Shown here in pieces: positions 32,480 to 38,737 of a DNA stretch of 38,737 bases. The DNA comes from Planctomycetota bacterium. Lineage in GTDB: Bacteria; Planctomycetota; UBA1135; GCA-002686595. The notes below the pieces were generated by a model that saw nothing but the letters and a program-made list of their open reading frames with translations, was not told the origin of the DNA and did not search any database. Positions within the stretch are counted from its first letter, which is position 1; each line of letters starts with the position of its first letter. Location of the stretch: positions 4,711 to 43,447 of the forward strand of contig NYYZ01000010.1 in assembly GCA_002686945.1 (NCBI GenBank). The letters run 5' to 3'. A program made the position numbers and the translations under genes.

Positions 32480-33493
32480 TCAAGTGCCCCAAGACCGGGC
32501 CTCCGCGATCTGAAGCGCGTTCCAGGCTGCCCCCTTGAGCAGGTTGTCCCCCACGATCCAAAGCTGGAAGCGCCGATCGGAACCCGCCACGGCGCGCACA
32601 CGACCCACATGCACCCCAAGGTCTCCGCTGATTCCACAAGGAGTCGGGTGCTGATCCCCACGGTGCAGGACCACACCGGGCGCATCCTCCAAGAGGTCCT
32701 CAATCTGCTCCAGGCTTACTGCCCGCTCAGTCTCAAGCCAAACGCTTTCCCCGTGTCCGCGCAGCACCGGCACGCGCACCGAAGTCACGTCCAGGGGAAA
32801 CTCTGTCCCCAGGATGCGCGCACTTTCGTTCATCATCTTGCGCTCCTCTTCGGTATGCCCCTGCCCATCCAGCTCGCCGATCTGGGGTACGACATTCAGC
32901 ACGGTTTCCGGCAGGTCTACCGCTTCCCCCATCAGAGCCCGCCGGGTTCCCGCCTCAAAGTCCTCCAATGCCTTGGCCCCAGCGCCAGAAATACTCTGAT
33001 AGGTGGAGACCACCACCTGCCGCAACCCAGGGCCTCGCAACAAGGGGGCGAGAACCACGACCAACTGAATAGTCGAACAATTCGGATTGGCGATGATGGC
33101 GCCCTGCCCGAGTTGCATGTCCTCAAGTTCCGCACCGTTGACTTCGGGCACCACCAGGGGAACACCGGGATCAAGACGATAGGCACTGGTATTGTCAATG
33201 CACACAACCCCAGCGGCCACCGCTTCCGGCAACCACCTGCGGCTTAGATTGCCGCTGGCAGTGGAGAGCAACAAGTCGAGTCCAGCGAACGACTCTGGAC
33301 TGGCTTCTAGGTAATCACCCCGCAGGGAACCTTCTTCCCAGCCCCGACCCGCATGCCTTTCTGAAGCAAACAGACGCAACTCCCCCAAGCACCAACTCCG
33401 CTGCCGCATCAGTCGCAACATCTCACGCCCCACCAAACCCGTGGCACCGAGGATGCCGAGCTTGAGGGGCCGAGCTGGGGTCGCAGGAATCAT
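32480..33493 (-). CDS. asd: Aspartate-semialdehyde dehydrogenase
   Basis: Reduces aspartyl phosphate to aspartate semialdehyde, the branch point to lysine/diaminopimelate, threonine and methionine (EC 1.2.1.11). The frame is open about 110 codons upstream, but the NADP-binding N-terminus (KLGILGATGLVG) requires the ATG at 33493, giving 337 residues. The nucleophile is C139 in IANPNCSTIQL. Substrate-site blocks are STYQSISGAGAKALEDFE and VRVPVLRGHGESV. Length and order fit the bacterial type. No lysC or dapA is nearby, so the gene is isolated from its pathway. It lies upstream of the redoxin gene on the same strand, with a 176-bp gap. Confidence 0.93.
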   Translation of the reverse strand: MIPATPARPLKLGILGATGLVGREMLRLMRQRSWCLGELRLFASERHAGRGWEEGSLRGDYLEASPESFAGLDLLLSTASGNLSRRWLPEAVAAGVVCIDNTSAYRLDPGVPLVVPEVNGAELEDMQLGQGAIIANPNCSTIQLVVVLAPLLRGPGLRQVVVSTYQSISGAGAKALEDFEAGTRRALMGEAVDLPETVLNVVPQIGELDGQGHTEEERKMMNESARILGTEFPLDVTSVRVPVLRGHGESVWLETERAVSLEQIEDLLEDAPGVVLHRGDQHPTPCGISGDLGVHVGRVRAVAGSDRRFQLWIVGDNLLKGAAWNALQIAEARSWGT

Positions 33494-33564
33494 GGCTGCA
33501 GTATCGCCGAAAGGGGCATCAGGAGGAAGGACTGCTCTGTTTCGAGGGAGGTGGACGCTGCTGT

Positions 33565-34284
33565 TCAACCCTCGCGTCGGCGCAACACCATGCCATGCAC
33601 AGGCAGCCCCTTCCGCTCGAACTTGCGTTGAAAATTCGTGACAATTTCTTCCCGCTCGGGCCAGGGGACCCCGTTGCGCCCCAGGTCTTCTACCTGAGCA
33701 AGGATCTCGAAAGGCTGATCCACAATGGCCAATTCCATCTGGCGGAAATTCAGGAGCGAGTCGGTCTTGAGCCGCAGCTCCGAGCCAGGCCGCAGGGCAA
33801 TAGCCGCCCACTGCGCAAAGAAAGGACACAGCAGTCGGTTACGTGCGTGCTTGTCCTTGGGCCAGGGGTCAGGATGATTGAGGTACAGCCCGGACAATTC
33901 CCCAGGGGCTAGAATCTCGTCCAGCCACCAGGCGTCATAACGGACAATTCGTGCATTCCTCTCGACACCAAAGGCGCGGATTTTCTTGGCCGCAGTCACG
34001 ATCCTCTTGAAACGGATCTCGACCCCGAGCACATTCCACTCGGGATGGACCTGAGCGATACCAGCCAGAAAGAACCCATTTCCCGAACCAATTTCCAGGT
34101 GCAGCGGCTGCTCTTGGGCAAATTGCCGGGCCCATACCCCACGTGCCCCGACGGCTGCCTCTGAACGCACTACCGGAGACCCGAATTCCTCGTACTTCCG
34201 CAGGTACGGATTGAATTCAGGAAATTGCACGGGCTGCGTGCATCGCACCCGGAAGGGGCGTGAGTGTCGACCGAGCTGTGTCAC
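33565..34284 (-). CDS. trmB: tRNA (guanine-N7-)-methyltransferase
   Basis: Methylates G46 of tRNA using S-adenosylmethionine (EC 2.1.1.33). The protein has 239 residues from the GTG at 34284. The SAM-binding loop is LEIGSGNG (63-70), the catalytic or tRNA-binding block is NHPDPWPKDKH (136-146), and the late family motif is TNFQRKF (216-222). The N-terminal VRCTQPVQFPEFNPYL resembles the N-terminal arm of planctomycete-type members. A start further inside the arm is possible because no ribosome site is clear. Flanked by asd downstream and the helicase gene upstream, all on the minus strand. Confidence 0.93.
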   Translation of the reverse strand: MTQLGRHSRPFRVRCTQPVQFPEFNPYLRKYEEFGSPVVRSEAAVGARGVWARQFAQEQPLHLEIGSGNGFFLAGIAQVHPEWNVLGVEIRFKRIVTAAKKIRAFGVERNARIVRYDAWWLDEILAPGELSGLYLNHPDPWPKDKHARNRLLCPFFAQWAAIALRPGSELRLKTDSLLNFRQMELAIVDQPFEILAQVEDLGRNGVPWPEREEIVTNFQRKFERKGLPVHGMVLRRREG

Positions 34285-34293
34285 TTGAACACA

Positions 34294-34311
34294 CCATACG
34301 ATGCTGTATGG
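34294..34311 (-). promoter_or_regulatory. Palindrome just upstream of trmB
   Basis: CCATAC and GTATGG form perfect 6-bp arms around a 6-base centre, 10 bases before the trmB GTG. It contains a TATGGT sequence that could serve as a -10 element. Role uncertain. Confidence 0.25.
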
Positions 34312-34444
34312 AGTTCGCGGCAGCCTCCTCGCGAATCGATCTGCACGGGCTGCCTCGGGTCTGCTGCAAGAGAATTCATGGCATTGCAGCCTCTAGCCCA
34401 ACTGGAGCTCAGCAGGCGGTCTGCGCCCCTCTCAGCGTGGGGAA

Positions 34445-35938
34445 TCAGCGCGATCTACGCCGGCGCCCCCCGCCTCCCCGCCTGCGTGAAGAACCTCCGT
34501 CCAACCCCGCACCAAAGGACGTGGAAGAGTCACCATTCCGCCCACTTGAAGGACGGCTCCCGGAGGAATGTCCAGAGCCAGAACCACCGAAGCGCACGCC
34601 CGACTGCTTCTTGCCAAAGGAAGAGCTTCCCCGGCCAGCATACCCACTAGCGGGCTTGCCGCGGCGTCCATTGGGGGTTGGCTCGAAGAGTTCCTGGGCC
34701 GGACCGCGGGAGAGCGCAATCTGCCTTCGACCTCTTGCAGCTGTCTCACGACCGCCACTCATCATGTCCCGGATCTTGATGCGGGGGATTGTCATCTTGA
34801 GCTTTCGCTCAATGGCCTTGACCGCACCCATATCATCACGGGTCATAAAAGTGCAAGCCTGTCCACTCTGTTCCGAGCGACCAGTACGACCGATACGATG
34901 GGTATAGGCATCAGGTGTACCCGGAAAGTCAAAGTTGATCACGTGACTGACATTGGCCACATCGATGCCTCGGGCGGCGATATCGGTGGCCACAAGCACA
35001 TCGTACCTGCCCATCCGAAAGCCCTCCATGGCCTTCTGGCGTGCGCCTTGACTCATGTTTCCCTGCAGGGCAATCGCGCGGTGCCCGGCCTTCTCCAAGT
35101 CCCGCGCCAAACGCTTGGCTCGGTGCTTGGTACGCAGAAAAATAATCGCCGAATGAAAACCATCGTCAGCCAGAAGGTGCTTCAGAAGGGTGAATTTGCG
35201 CGTCTGGTCCACGGGATAGAGGGAGTGCTCGATGGTCTCCGCAGGCTTGGAGTGGCCAAGCTCCACAGTGTGAGGATTTTGCAGCAAGCCATCGGTCAGC
35301 TTGAGAATTTCTCGGGGCATGGTGGCCGAGAACAAGAGATTCTGCCGACGGCGAGGCAGAAGCTTGATGATCCGCCGCACATCCGGCAAGAAACCCATGT
35401 CAAGCATGTGGTCGGCCTCGTCCAACACCAGCATCTCCACATTGTCGAGGCGCACATTGCGCCCATTGGCCAGGTCAAGCAAGCGCCCGGGACAAGCCAC
35501 GACGATATCAGGATGCTTTCGCAGGACGCGAATCTGCGGCCCGGCGCCCACGCCACCAAAGACTGTCATTGCACGCACATTGGTGTACTTGGCAAGCAAC
35601 TCGATCTCCGCGTGGATCTGCAGAGCCAGCTCCCGCGTAGGTGCAACAACCAATGCCCGTGGGCCACTGTTGCTGCGAGGTTTCTGGGCAATGAGATGTT
35701 CCAGCATAGGCAGCGCAAAGGCTGCGGTCTTGCCGGTTCCTGTAGCTGCCAGTCCGAGCACATCCCGTCCTTTGAGGACGGCTGGAATGCCCTTGGCCTG
35801 GATCGGCCGGGGTTCAGAGAAACCCATGTCGGAGAGCGCACGGGTCAGGTTCTTAGCAAGGCCAAAACTCGCAAACGAATTCCCGGCCTGCGTCTTGGAA
35901 GACGAAGTCACTTGATTATTGGTGGATTGTAGGTTCAT
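34445..35938 (-). CDS. DEAD-box ATP-dependent RNA helicase, RhlE-like, with RGG-rich tail
   Basis: Unwinds RNA duplexes in the cytoplasm, for example in ribosome assembly or RNA decay. The protein has 497 residues from the ATG at 35938. Motifs in order are the Q-motif (F25 and Q47 in RPIQAKGIP), AATGTGKT (64-71), APTREL (99-104), DEAD (173-176), SAT (204-206), then the second RecA domain with ALQGNMSQGAR, LVATDIAARGIDV and HRIGRTGR. The tail from about 395 is basic and Gly/Ser/Arg-rich (SGYAGRGSSSFGKK, RRRGGGGRRRRSR), which often aids RNA binding. It is the first gene of the minus-strand group, divergent from the sulfotransferase-like gene. Confidence 0.93.
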   Translation of the reverse strand: MNLQSTNNQVTSSSKTQAGNSFASFGLAKNLTRALSDMGFSEPRPIQAKGIPAVLKGRDVLGLAATGTGKTAAFALPMLEHLIAQKPRSNSGPRALVVAPTRELALQIHAEIELLAKYTNVRAMTVFGGVGAGPQIRVLRKHPDIVVACPGRLLDLANGRNVRLDNVEMLVLDEADHMLDMGFLPDVRRIIKLLPRRRQNLLFSATMPREILKLTDGLLQNPHTVELGHSKPAETIEHSLYPVDQTRKFTLLKHLLADDGFHSAIIFLRTKHRAKRLARDLEKAGHRAIALQGNMSQGARQKAMEGFRMGRYDVLVATDIAARGIDVANVSHVINFDFPGTPDAYTHRIGRTGRSEQSGQACTFMTRDDMGAVKAIERKLKMTIPRIKIRDMMSGGRETAARGRRQIALSRGPAQELFEPTPNGRRGKPASGYAGRGSSSFGKKQSGVRFGGSGSGHSSGSRPSSGRNGDSSTSFGAGLDGGSSRRRGGGGRRRRSR

Positions 35939-36432
35939 TGGTGCAACCCGCTGCCCGCGGCATCGCACCCAACCCATCCAGCAGTCAAGGGGTCGCGGTC
36001 AAATTCAAGGCGCGTTCCGTTTCGTGGCTCAACCCTCAGGAAGAGCCCCCCCACCGGAATCTGCTGTGCGCCCGGCCGCCACTCGTTGTGCGGCCTCATG
36101 AGGTGGCGCGGAGTCTAGCAGTAAGGGCTCAACAAGGGTGGCTCCAATTCCCAAGAGCCTCGAAATCACGTCGAAAGGCCCCCAGAGGGCCCCAATTCGT
36201 CGTGCACCCCCTGGGCAAAGGGGCCCGCGACCGTCTGTTCAACATGCGGCCCTTCGTGGCTGAGCGACGCCACACCGGCTGAAACCCTCGACCCGATCCG
36301 CCGTCTCGGGCAGGAAACAGCAAGACCCAGCCGTGCGCATCCAAGCCCTCGCCAGGAAATCGCTGCGGCGGCAGGCGTCGATCCTGCGAAGGTCCCGCGC
36401 ATGCCGGCGCTCTAGGTTATCGTGCTGGCGAC
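35939..36432. other. Intergenic region without a recognised gene
   Basis: About 494 bases separate the divergent helicase and lipoprotein genes. Short open frames exist on both strands, but none has a plausible start, domain or codon pattern. No tRNA or terminator was recognised. It should contain two promoters, and I could not assign them. Confidence 0.5.
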
Positions 36433-38046
36433 ATGAAGATCCTCCTGCCTCTCCTGATCACGATGGGCCTCGTGTTTGTCACATCCTGCTCAGTCGAAGA
36501 CTCCTCGAGCGCCATGGTCCCAATGCCCGAGCGCACCGGATTCAACCCTTCGGGGCCGTTTCCCGGGTTCACGCTGTTTGCCCCGCTCGATTCAAAACGC
36601 GTCTACCTCGTGGACATGGCGGGCGAGGAGGTGCACCACTGGGACACCCCGCTCAAACCCGGCGACTCTTGCTACCTGACCAAGAAGGGGACCGTACTGG
36701 CCTGTCAGCGCTACGGCGACGACCCCTATTTCCAAGATGCGGGCGGCCACGGCGGACAGATTCTCGAACTCGCTCACGACGGTGAAATCCTTTGGAAGTT
36801 CGACTGGAACGGAGAGTCGGGGACCCAACACCACGACATCGAGCAGTTGCCCAACGGGAATCTGCTCTTCGTGGCCTGGGACCGCATGACGCGGGACGTC
36901 GCTATCGCCGCGGGCCGCGATGCCGAGTTGCTTGAAGGTGAAGAGTGGTGGGGAGGCGCGGTCTACGAGGTGCGTCCTACGCCACCGGAGGGCGGCGAGA
37001 TCGTGTGGTCATGGCACGCCATGGACCACGTGATCCAGAATCACAATCCCGACCTGAAGGGCTTCGTTGAGGACCCCGCTGCGCACCCGGAGAAAATCGA
37101 CATCAACGGAGACCGCGACCCTGATCCACCCAGCGAGGAGGAACAGGACAAGATCGACCAGCAGATGGCTGCCATGGGCTATGCCGGGGGGGACGACGAC
37201 CACGAGGATGAGCCCGAGGAGGCCGACGAGGACAAAGCGGACGCACAGCAGCCGGATGAAGAAGACGAGGAGGAAGATCCGGCCGACAAAGCCCGCAAGG
37301 AGCGCGTCAAGAACGCCGACTGGATGCACACGAATGCCGTGGCATACAACGCCGACCTCGACCAGATCGCCATCAGCGTCCGCCGCTTCGACGAGATCTG
37401 GGTCATCGACCACTCCATCTCTCGGGAGGAGGCACGCGGACCCAAGGGAGACCTGATCTATCGATGGGGCAATCCCTTTGCCTACGGGATGGGTGAGCAT
37501 GTGGACCGCCCCCTCCTCGGACAGCACAACGTCCAGTGGATCCCCGAGGGTTACCTCGGCGCGGGAAACCTGATCGTCTTCAACAACGGCAACAGCGAGC
37601 GCGAGTGGTCCACGATCGTCGAATGGTGGGCCCCGCGGGACGTGAATGGGCGCTACCCGCTCAAGGAAGGCTGGCCGTTCGGTCCCGAGGAGCCCCAGTG
37701 GGTCTACGAGGCGACCGAGCCGGAGTCCTTCTATTCGCCCTTCATCTCCGGCATGCAACGGCTCCCCAACGGCAACACGCTGGTCTGCAGCGGCGCCCCA
37801 GGGCGTGTCTTCGAAGTCTCACCCACCGGCGAGCTGGTCTGGGATTGGAGGAGTCCCTTCACCGCTGAAGAGGGGGCGGACAAGGATCTTGAGGATTGGC
37901 CAACGGCTATGTTCCGAGCCCTCCGTTACGGACCAGACCACCCAGGCATCGTGGCCCTTCGCAATGAGGGCGTTGCGATACCCGACGACCCGGGTACAGG
38001 CCCTCCCACCAACCAGTACGTGCCTCCCCCAGAAGACGACAAGTAA
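36433..38046 (+). CDS. Arylsulfotransferase (ASST)-like lipoprotein with acidic insert
   Basis: This 537-residue protein has a lipoprotein signal (LLPLLITMGLVFVTSC, C19). Its beta-propeller-like repeats (GEILWKFDWNG, HHDIEQLPNGNLLF, VVW-type EIVWSWHAMDHV, GQHNVQWIP, GMQRLPNGNTLVC) match the ASST family, whose members transfer sulfate between aryl groups using a propeller with conserved His. His-containing blocks are at about H133-H134, H195 and H365. A long insert at about 222-290 is highly acidic (DINGDRDPDPP, then Asp/Glu runs such as EEDEEED), unlike the rest, perhaps calcium-binding. Function as a sulfotransferase is inferred from fold resemblance only. It is the only gene here pointing right at the end. 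Confidence 0.7.
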   Translation: MKILLPLLITMGLVFVTSCSVEDSSSAMVPMPERTGFNPSGPFPGFTLFAPLDSKRVYLVDMAGEEVHHWDTPLKPGDSCYLTKKGTVLACQRYGDDPYFQDAGGHGGQILELAHDGEILWKFDWNGESGTQHHDIEQLPNGNLLFVAWDRMTRDVAIAAGRDAELLEGEEWWGGAVYEVRPTPPEGGEIVWSWHAMDHVIQNHNPDLKGFVEDPAAHPEKIDINGDRDPDPPSEEEQDKIDQQMAAMGYAGGDDDHEDEPEEADEDKADAQQPDEEDEEEDPADKARKERVKNADWMHTNAVAYNADLDQIAISVRRFDEIWVIDHSISREEARGPKGDLIYRWGNPFAYGMGEHVDRPLLGQHNVQWIPEGYLGAGNLIVFNNGNSEREWSTIVEWWAPRDVNGRYPLKEGWPFGPEEPQWVYEATEPESFYSPFISGMQRLPNGNTLVCSGAPGRVFEVSPTGELVWDWRSPFTAEEGADKDLEDWPTAMFRALRYGPDHPGIVALRNEGVAIPDDPGTGPPTNQYVPPPEDDK

Positions 38047-38197
38047 GAACACCCAGGACGCCAGCAGGGGCAACTATGAGGAACGCTTGGTTCACAAGAA
38101 CAACGGCAGGCCTCACAAGATTGCCGCCATCCACCGTCCTCAGCACCCCCAAAGCAGTCCGCGGATCCCGCCGGTTGGTCCAGACAAGGCTGAGTGA

Positions 38198-38737
38198 TTA
38201 CCTGCCGTGGCGGCTGATGGTGGCCTTCCAAACCACAGGAAACAGCTCCCCCGCCACCAATTCCCCCTTGGAAAGGTGGGGCGCCCCACGCAGGAGTGGC
38301 GCAGAATCATCCGCCACCCGCGTCTGTGCGCACATGTAATTGAAGGCCAGAGCCCGCCGTGGCCGGCTGGAGCGATTGGGACCAGAGCCGTGCAGAGTGT
38401 GACTGTGATGAATCGTTGCTGAACCCGCTGCCACCGGCACCGCGCGGGGCACAAACTCCTGGCCCGCACGGAGACTCTCCCGGATCTTCTCCAAGGGCTG
38501 ATCAAACCCCACCGAGGGCAACAGCCCCCACTCCTGACTGCCCGGTACAAACTGCAGGCAACCACTCTCCTCGTCCGCATTGTCGAGCAGGATGTTGATG
38601 GTCACATGTCGCGCCGGTGCCGTGCGCGTCCAATAGGAATAGTCTTGATGCCAGGGGACGACTCCCGGATGTCCCGCCGGCTTGTAGAACACCTGATCAT
38701 GCCAAAAGCGCAAACGATCAACTCCCAACAGTTGCGC
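38198..38737 (-). CDS. Phytanoyl-CoA dioxygenase (PhyH)-family protein, partial
   Basis: The C-terminal 179 residues are visible; the frame is open to the window edge, so the N-terminus is missing. This is a non-heme iron, 2-oxoglutarate-dependent dioxygenase fold. Ligands visible are the HxD pair in VPWHQDYSYW and the distal His in IHHSHTLHGSGPN. The 2-oxoglutarate-binding Arg is in RPRRALAFNY. The middle part (NILLDNADEESGCLQFVPGS) is the typical PhyH strand. Substrate is unknown: PhyH proteins hydroxylate very different small molecules. The stop is TAA at 38198-38200, and 151 bases separate it from the convergent lipoprotein gene. Confidence 0.88.
   Translation of the reverse strand, partial: AQLLGVDRLRFWHDQVFYKPAGHPGVVPWHQDYSYWTRTAPARHVTINILLDNADEESGCLQFVPGSQEWGLLPSVGFDQPLEKIRESLRAGQEFVPRAVPVAAGSATIHHSHTLHGSGPNRSSRPRRALAFNYMCAQTRVADDSAPLLRGAPHLSKGELVAGELFPVVWKATISRHGR

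Noticed and set aside
33494-33829. N-terminal extension of asd
   Set aside because: The Rossmann-fold N-terminus begins at the ATG at 33493; the upstream codons overlap trmB and show no domain.
34568-35932. Plus-strand 454-codon open frame
   Set aside because: It is antisense to the DEAD-box helicase, has no recognisable domain, and arises from the low stop frequency of GC-rich DNA.
36129-36402. Minus-strand short frames in the intergenic gap
   Set aside because: Three overlapping frames with no domain, start signal or codon bias; looks like non-coding sequence.
1-38737. CRISPR, IS element, prophage or tRNA genes
   Set aside because: No repeat-spacer pattern, transposase, integrase, phage gene or cloverleaf with a proper T-arm was recognised by eye.

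Overview
The window is GC-rich and densely coded. It reads as a chromosomal segment of a Gram-negative-like bacterium with many exported proteins, most probably a planctomycete or close relative. That is inferred from style: scattered single housekeeping genes instead of classical operons, many lipoproteins and signal-peptide proteins with low-complexity Gly/Arg tracts, DUF1570/peptidase-MA-like secreted proteins, and an FtsX/ZnuA-type transport cluster. No rRNA, tRNA, CRISPR array, insertion sequence or phage gene was recognised.

Layout. 1-5569 (minus): a leftward run of gltX, an anti-sigma/FecR-like membrane protein, a YkuE-like metallophosphoesterase, an NHL-type beta-propeller protein and a carboxypeptidase-regulatory-domain protein cut by the window edge. 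5714-7898 (plus): adenosine deaminase and an alpha/beta-hydrolase esterase. 7919-10473 (minus): queF and a large polytopic membrane protein. 10649-20078 (plus): a cupin-like DUF4863 protein, then six genes rich in exported proteins: a thioredoxin-like/HEAT protein, two paralogous degenerate metallopeptidases, a LytS/LytTR two-component pair, and two Gly/Arg-rich exported proteins. A strong intrinsic terminator at 20105-20142 closes this block. 20177-24827: a JAMM peptidase, a secreted M1 aminopeptidase, and a convergent secreted M28 peptidase. 24999-29171 (plus): four tightly overlapping genes (membrane protein, LolD/MacB-type ATPase, FtsX-type permease, ZnuA-like lipoprotein), which look like a metal-handling ABC system of unusual composition. 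29198-30975 (plus): HIT hydrolase and dihydroorotase. 31029-35938 (minus): two thioredoxin-fold proteins, asd, trmB and a DEAD-box helicase. 36433 to the end: an arylsulfotransferase-like lipoprotein and a partial PhyH dioxygenase.

The most notable observation is at 31029-31577. A TlpA-like thioredoxin lipoprotein is interrupted by one in-frame TGA exactly where the first cysteine of its WCGPC active site should be. The reading frame and the homology to the fold continue on both sides, so the gene is best read as a selenoprotein (W-U-G-P-C), with a possible bacterial SECIS hairpin just after the TGA. It lies downstream of a peroxiredoxin-like gene that keeps only one active-site Cys, suggesting a two-gene extracytoplasmic redox unit.

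The second is the four-gene metal ABC cluster, which pairs a ZnuA-type binding protein with a LolD/FtsX-type (type VII) transporter in place of ZnuBC. The third is the tandem pair of secreted peptidase-like proteins that have both lost HExxH, next to a LytS/LytTR regulatory pair.
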